Shown here: in pieces, positions 60,844-64,000 of the stretch
Layout of the letters: every line of letters starts with the position of its first letter
How positions within the stretch are numbered: position 1 is the stretch's first letter
Source of the DNA: Paenibacillus oryzae
GTDB taxonomy: Bacteria > Bacillota > Bacilli > Paenibacillales > Paenibacillaceae
Assembly (NCBI RefSeq): GCF_001675045.1
Contig: NZ_LYPA01000064.1
Span: forward strand, 62,001-126,000
Reading direction: 5' to 3'
Length of the DNA: 64,000 bases
Program-made: the position numbers and the translations under genes
Notes under the pieces: generated by a model
What the model saw: the letters and a program-made list of their open reading frames with translations, nothing else
The model's database searches: none
Told to the model about the DNA's origin: nothing

Positions 60844-61571
60844 GCCAGCACCTCCTCTGCATGCGTTTCCGCAGGAGCATCCGACTTTTCACGGTTAGGC
60901 CTAAACGAGGATTCCAGCTTACCGTCCCGCAATGTAAGGATGTGCTGGGTTTGCTGAGCTACCTCGTGTTCATGCGTAACGATAATAAATGTCGTATTCA
61001 TTGTCTGGTTCAACCGTTTCAAAATTTCCAGAATTTCCTCTTCCGTCTTTGTATCCAGATTACCCGTAGGTTCATCAGCAAAAATAACGGACGGCTCCGT
61101 TATCAGCGATCTTGCTATACTGACACGTTGCTGCTGCCCGCCGGACAATTGGGACGGAAACAATTCGGCCTTTTCGGGAATGCCTACCTGCTCAAGCAGC
61201 TTCAACGCCTTTTGCTTGCGCAGCGACGGCTTGATCGACTGAAAAACTAGCGGCAATTCAATATTTTCTCGCACCGTCAAATTAGGAAGCAGCTCATAGG
61301 CCTGAAAAATAAAGCCGATATGCGTCCTGCGGAACTCAGCCAGTTTATTTTCGCTCATCTTGACAATATCATGATCCGCTATGTAAATATGTCCTTCCGT
61401 CGGTTTCATAAGCCCGGCCATCAAATTAAGCAAGGTAGATTTCCCGGAGCCTGAGCTGCCAAGTAAAGCAAACATCTCGCCCTTGCGGACGTGAAAGTTA
61501 ATTTCCTGCAAAACTAGCGTACTTTCAGTTCCATTTTTGAATGCATGGGATAAGCCTTCTACACGAAGCAA
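60840..61571 (-). CDS. ABC ATPase of MacB-type efflux system (YknY-like)
   Basis: An ATPase of about 243 residues in the LolD/MacB subfamily: Walker [21 protein letters not shown]-loop [15 protein letters not shown], signature [16 protein letters not shown], Walker [17 protein letters not shown] and H-loop IVTHEHEVA. The longer frame begins at 61592, but a TTG at 61571 has AAAGGAG eight bases upstream and gives the start [14 protein letters not shown], which is preferred; a GTG lies close by. It is the first gene of the three-gene efflux operon and is preceded by a sigma-W-type promoter 140 bases upstream. Confidence 0.9.
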   Translation of the reverse strand: MLRVEGLSHAFKNGTESTLVLQEINFHVRKGEMFALLGSSGSGKSTLLNLMAGLMKPTEGHIYIADHDIVKMSENKLAEFRRTHIGFIFQAYELLPNLTVRENIELPLVFQSIKPSLRKQKALKLLEQVGIPEKAELFPSQLSGGQQQRVSIARSLITEPSVIFADEPTGNLDTKTEEEILEILKRLNQTMNTTFIIVTHEHEVAQQTQHILTLRDGKLESSFRPNREKSDAPAETHAEEVLA

Positions 61572-61714
61572 TTTCTCCACTCCTTTATGCACACAATCTC
61601 TCTTCTAAAAACAGACGAACAAAGCCGCTTAAAACCCTGCAAAAAAACATAAATGTACTTTTTTCCGAACACCCTCTCCATATCTCCGGCCCTAAAAAAA
61701 TATGCCTTCTGTCA

Positions 61715-61740
61715 TACGCAGAAAGCAGTAACAGGTTTCA
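61715..61740 (-). promoter_or_regulatory. Sigma-W-type ECF promoter of the efflux operon
   Basis: On the minus strand TGAAAC (61740-61735), 16 bases, CGTA (61718-61715) is an exact match to the B. subtilis sigma-W consensus TGAAAC-N16-CGTA. Transcription would start near 61706, giving a leader of about 135 bases to the TTG start. The 325-base region 61572-61896 otherwise holds only this and the next terminator. Confidence 0.72.
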
Positions 61741-61848
61741 TTTTTTCCCATAATTACTGCATAAGGCCGTAACGAGAACACTTATTACTTATTTTTACAT
61801 ATTGAAAAGAATCTGCGAATCTCTTTTTACCATATCAGATTTTTACAG

Positions 61849-61882
61849 AAAAAAAAACGCGACCTTAGTCTACGTTTTTTTT
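61849..61882 (-). terminator. Terminator of the histidine phosphatase transcript
   Basis: AACGCGACC-TTAG-TCTACGTT (61856-61876) forms a short hairpin with internal mismatches; on the minus strand it is followed by nine T. It lies 15 bases past the phosphatase stop. Confidence 0.75.
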
Positions 61883-61896
61883 AGTCAGCCTACCGC

Positions 61897-62475
61897 TTAT
61901 TCATTTAGATGCCTGGTACAGTTATGCAGCAGCGGATGCCAGGCGTTCACCCGTTTTTCAAGAATGGAGTAGGAAACATTGCCAAGCTTGATATCCTCAA
62001 GCCCTTCACACAATTCCAGCAGCATCTGGGCAATAAGGCTTCCATGGGAAACAACAAGAATATTTCTGCCGCTCTCGCGCTCCTCCAGTTTCCGCACAGC
62101 CTCCCGGCCGCGCTCTCTAAGGGCCTTGTCGCTTTCAATGCCAAGCTCCCGCTGCTTCCAGTCCAATCCCCATCTGGCCTCACGCTGAGCCAGCGTGGTG
62201 CCTTCCGCTTCGCCAAAATGCCTCTCTCTCCAGCGCATATCCGGCTCAAGCAGCGGAATCGACAGCTTGTCAGCAATTACCTTCGCCGTAGCATGCGCCC
62301 GTTGCAAATCGCTGGACACAACGGCATCCCAGAGCCGCGACTCCTCTGCAAGGCGTTTAGCCAGTCTGGCAGCCTGCTCCCTGCCTTCGTCATTTAAAGG
62401 AATATCGCTTTGGCCTTGTATGATGCCCCGCGCGTTCCAGTCTGTCAAGCCATGTCTGACCAAACCAATTTTCAC
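61897..62475 (-). CDS. Histidine phosphatase family protein (GpmB/CobC type)
   Basis: A 192-residue phosphoglycerate-mutase-superfamily phosphatase with the active-site motif GLVRHGLTDWNARG (catalytic His), the second Arg in SSDLQRAHATAKVIA, the Glu in WRERHFGEAEGTT, and the second His in VVSHGSLIAQML. Substrates of this group vary (phosphoglycerate, ribazole phosphate, others), so no pathway is assigned. A GTG at 62475 is preferred, since AGGAG touches the TTG at 62487 but lies 12 bases before the GTG. It directly follows the anti-sigma gene and probably shares its transcript. Confidence 0.88.
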   Translation of the reverse strand: MKIGLVRHGLTDWNARGIIQGQSDIPLNDEGREQAARLAKRLAEESRLWDAVVSSDLQRAHATAKVIADKLSIPLLEPDMRWRERHFGEAEGTTLAQREARWGLDWKQRELGIESDKALRERGREAVRKLEERESGRNILVVSHGSLIAQMLLELCEGLEDIKLGNVSYSILEKRVNAWHPLLHNCTRHLNE

Positions 62476-62490
62476 TCTATTGTTCAACTC

Positions 62491-63099
62491 CTAGTTTCTT
62501 GTTCGGGAAAGCCAATTCAGCGTCAAAAGTGCCATAACAAGACCCAGCAGCGACAAAGCAACGTAATATTGCGGGAAAGCGGGAACGACTTTTAACACAA
62601 AGGGATCGCTGATGCTCGCAACCGGAACCTCGGCATAAAAGCCCGCCGCCATGATGCTATTGTCGCCTGTTACATTGCCTGTATCCATCAAGCCGCTTAA
62701 CTGCATGATTTCCTGTTGCGGCGTAGCGTCGCGGTAATCAAAAACAAATACAAAAAACGCACATGCAAACATGGCCATGCATGCCGCAATGATGATAGCC
62801 AGATTTCGGCGGAATGAACGGGAAAATTGATAGCTTTTGCTGGGTACCGGCATCAGCCAGGACTCTTCCGCATAAATTCGGTCCATAACGGAACGATTAA
62901 TGTGTTCGGACGGTCCAAAAAACGACGGTTCGTTAGCCAGCTCGCCCAGCATTTCGTCGGTGTCCTCCCAATCATGAAATAAAATGGAACAGTGAGGGCA
63001 ATCCAGCACATGGGCCTCTATCGCAATCCGTTCTTCATTGTCATCATCCATATCCCAGTACTGGGGAAACCGGTTTTGCACCTCAACACATTTCATCAT
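62491..63099 (-). CDS. Zinc-finger anti-sigma factor
   Basis: A 202-residue transmembrane anti-sigma factor. The N-terminal zf-HC2 (ZAS) domain has His and two Cys in EAHVLDCPHCSILFHDW plus an earlier Cys (MMKCVEVQNRFP). Two membrane helices follow (NLAIIIAACMAMFACAFFVF about 100-120 and YYVALSLLGLVMALLTLNWL near the end), separated by about 60 extracytoplasmic residues. It overlaps the sigma gene by four bases (ATGA), the standard arrangement in which the anti-sigma holds the ECF sigma at the membrane until regulated proteolysis. It is not identical in layout to RsiW, which has one helix. Confidence 0.92.
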   Translation of the reverse strand: MMKCVEVQNRFPQYWDMDDDNEERIAIEAHVLDCPHCSILFHDWEDTDEMLGELANEPSFFGPSEHINRSVMDRIYAEESWLMPVPSKSYQFSRSFRRNLAIIIAACMAMFACAFFVFVFDYRDATPQQEIMQLSGLMDTGNVTGDNSIMAAGFYAEVPVASISDPFVLKVVPAFPQYYVALSLLGLVMALLTLNWLSRTRN

Positions 63100-63689
63100 G
63101 TATTCATCCTTTCAAAAGGCTCCGATGCGGGAGAATTCCCGAAATAAGGCTCCAGCTGCGACTTGACGCTGGCCCTGGCCCGAAAAAGCAGCGACTTGAC
63201 CGAACTGACCGTTTGCCCAAGAATGCTGGCGATCTCCTGATAATCTAGTTGTTCGTATTCCCGAAGTATAAGCGCCGAACGCTGCTTCTCCGGCAAGTTG
63301 TTAATGGCATCGCGCACCATATCCACCCGTTCATTCCGCAGCAAGCTTTGTTCCGGAGTAGCTTCCATCGGAGCAGCAGGCTCGTAACCGGCCTCATCCA
63401 GCGATACATTGGCCGATTTCTGCTTCCTGAGCTCGCTTAATACGGTATTGCGGGCAATCGTATAGAGCCAGGTCGAAAAAGAAGCATCCATTTCCCTGAA
63501 AGAATGAAGACTGCGATAGGCTTTATAAAAGGTTTCCGAGCACAAATCCTCAGCCAGCAGCTCAAGCTTTGCGCTTTTCAACATATGAAAGATAAAGGCC
63601 ATGATTTTTCGCTGGTAACGCCGCATCAGCTCGGAGTACAGTTCGACATTGCCATCCTTTATCTCGCGTATTAACTGGGAATCCGTCAT
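63096..63689 (-). CDS. ECF-family RNA polymerase sigma factor
   Basis: A 197-residue sigma-70 ECF factor. Region 2 (about 10-85, YSELMRRYQRKIMAFIFHML, LAEDLCSETFYKAYRSLHSF, FSTWLYTIARNTVLSELRKQ) and region 4 (about 125-180, DMVRDAINNLPEKQRSALIL, REYEQLDYQEIASILGQTVS, SVKSLLFRARASVKSQLEPY) are complete. The residues are close to the SigW/RpoE-like group. It is cotranscribed with its anti-sigma. Two ECF-type promoters nearby, one at 63742-63767 (own promoter) and one perfect match at the efflux operon, suggest the local regulon. GAGGAGG precedes the ATG. Confidence 0.93.
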   Translation of the reverse strand: MTDSQLIREIKDGNVELYSELMRRYQRKIMAFIFHMLKSAKLELLAEDLCSETFYKAYRSLHSFREMDASFSTWLYTIARNTVLSELRKQKSANVSLDEAGYEPAAPMEATPEQSLLRNERVDMVRDAINNLPEKQRSALILREYEQLDYQEIASILGQTVSSVKSLLFRARASVKSQLEPYFGNSPASEPFERMNT

Positions 63690-63741
63690 GACAGGCGAAC
63701 CTCCTCACCTGCAGAATATTCCCGGACCTCTCGATACATTG

Positions 63742-63767
63742 TACCTGCCCGGATTCAAAAAGTTGCG
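63742..63767 (-). promoter_or_regulatory. Probable ECF autoregulatory promoter
   Basis: On the minus strand CGCAAC (63767-63762), 16 bases starting TTTTT, GGTA (63745-63742) resembles the ECF pattern (AAC core with T-run, 16-base spacer, CGTA-like -10). It would start about 50 bases before the sigma gene. It deviates in two positions from the sigma-W consensus. The 311-base region 63690-64000 holds no gene. Confidence 0.5.
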
Positions 63768-63893
63768 GTCATTCCATCAAAAACCCAATTCATACGGGTA
63801 GGTTAACTATTCGTGTTCCGTAAGCAAATTCCTGCTTCATTCGACATTTGTACCCTCCAGAAGTCATGAAATTATTCTAATAACCCCTTTGAA

Positions 63894-63920
63894 CAAAAAA
63901 AAACCACTCCGAGGAGTGGT
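63894..63920 (-). terminator. Terminator of a gene beyond the right edge
   Basis: ACCACTCC-GA-GGAGTGGT is a perfect hairpin followed on the minus strand by nine or ten T. An additional hairpin ATCGTTC/GAACGAT (63922-63940) lies just before it in the same direction. It marks the end of a minus-strand transcript that begins outside the window. Confidence 0.85.
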
Positions 63921-64000
63921 CATCGTTCATGCCGAACGATACAGTTATTGGATAGGAGTGGAGAGAAACCATACTGTACTTTTATTATATGTATACGCTT

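Noticed and set aside
63752-63766. Another solo end of the 167-base repeat (ATTCAAAAAGT)
   Set aside because: Only a short match; better explained as the T-rich part of the ECF promoter.

Overview
The window reads as chromosomal DNA of a Gram-positive, endospore-forming Bacillales, most likely Paenibacillus or a close relative. The reasons are moderate G+C, strong GGAGG-type ribosome binding sites, bacillithiol genes, a T-box, an S-layer-homology protein, spore-type genes (GerM-like, YpjB, a two-LysM M14 endopeptidase), and a gene order that follows the Bacillus subtilis ypiF-qcrABC-ypjABCD-dapB-mgsA-bshB1-bshA-cca-birA-panBCD-dinG-ypmB ... dnaD ... nth segment. No rRNA, tRNA, prophage, transposase or CRISPR array was found. 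Most genes lie on the minus strand; the plus-strand exceptions are lysR to mtnB (19.9-30.0 kb) and yitT.

Layout from left to right. 0-3 kb: LysM-M14 peptidase, a small DUF3886-type protein and purT. 3-6.7 kb: a heterodimeric ABC exporter of the BmrCD type. 6.7-8.0 kb: a gene-free 1.3 kb region holding a large structured repeat and two short-repeat arrays. 8-12.8 kb: a double dynamin (dynA), a small unknown protein and nth. 12.9-17.4 kb: envelope and sporulation genes (SLH protein, GerMN lipoprotein, AMIN/amidase_3). 17.5-20.8 kb: leuCD with a divergent LysR regulator. 20.8-30.0 kb: methionine salvage (mtnU, mtnE, mtnWXB) interrupted by a T-box-controlled proBAC operon that runs directly into mtnW. 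30.2-35.2 kb: dnaD, hbd-ackA, and a short FtsH-like membrane protease with a membrane partner. 35.3-43.6 kb: ypmB, mtaD, rex, dinG, a TPR protein and panDCB. 44-50.4 kb: birA, cca, bshA, bshB1, mgsA, dapB, a TPR protein and mazG. 50.7-58 kb: yitT, ypjBA, the menaquinol:cytochrome c reductase qcrABC, DUF2487, an IDEAL protein, a gamma-carbonic-anhydrase-like protein and an unknown protein. 58.4-63.7 kb: a MacAB/YknXYZ-like efflux operon, a histidine phosphatase, and an ECF sigma/anti-sigma pair.

Compared with the B. subtilis order, two blocks look inserted. About 18 kb (SLH to mtnB) separates dnaD from nth, and rex-mtaD plus the FtsH-like/hbd-ackA module are present where aspB-asnS would be expected.

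The most interesting non-coding observation is a roughly 225-base element present twice (6774-6996 and 15036-15264). Each copy lies just upstream of a minus-strand gene. The loops are conserved, but at least four helices have different sequences that still pair, and the mismatches in copy B become G-U wobbles only on the minus strand. That is the signature of a conserved structured RNA. Other notable points are a perfect sigma-W-type promoter (TGAAAC-16-CGTA) before the efflux operon next to the ECF sigma gene, a 167-base terminal-inverted-repeat element in two copies plus a solo end, and an unexplained structured leader before panB.
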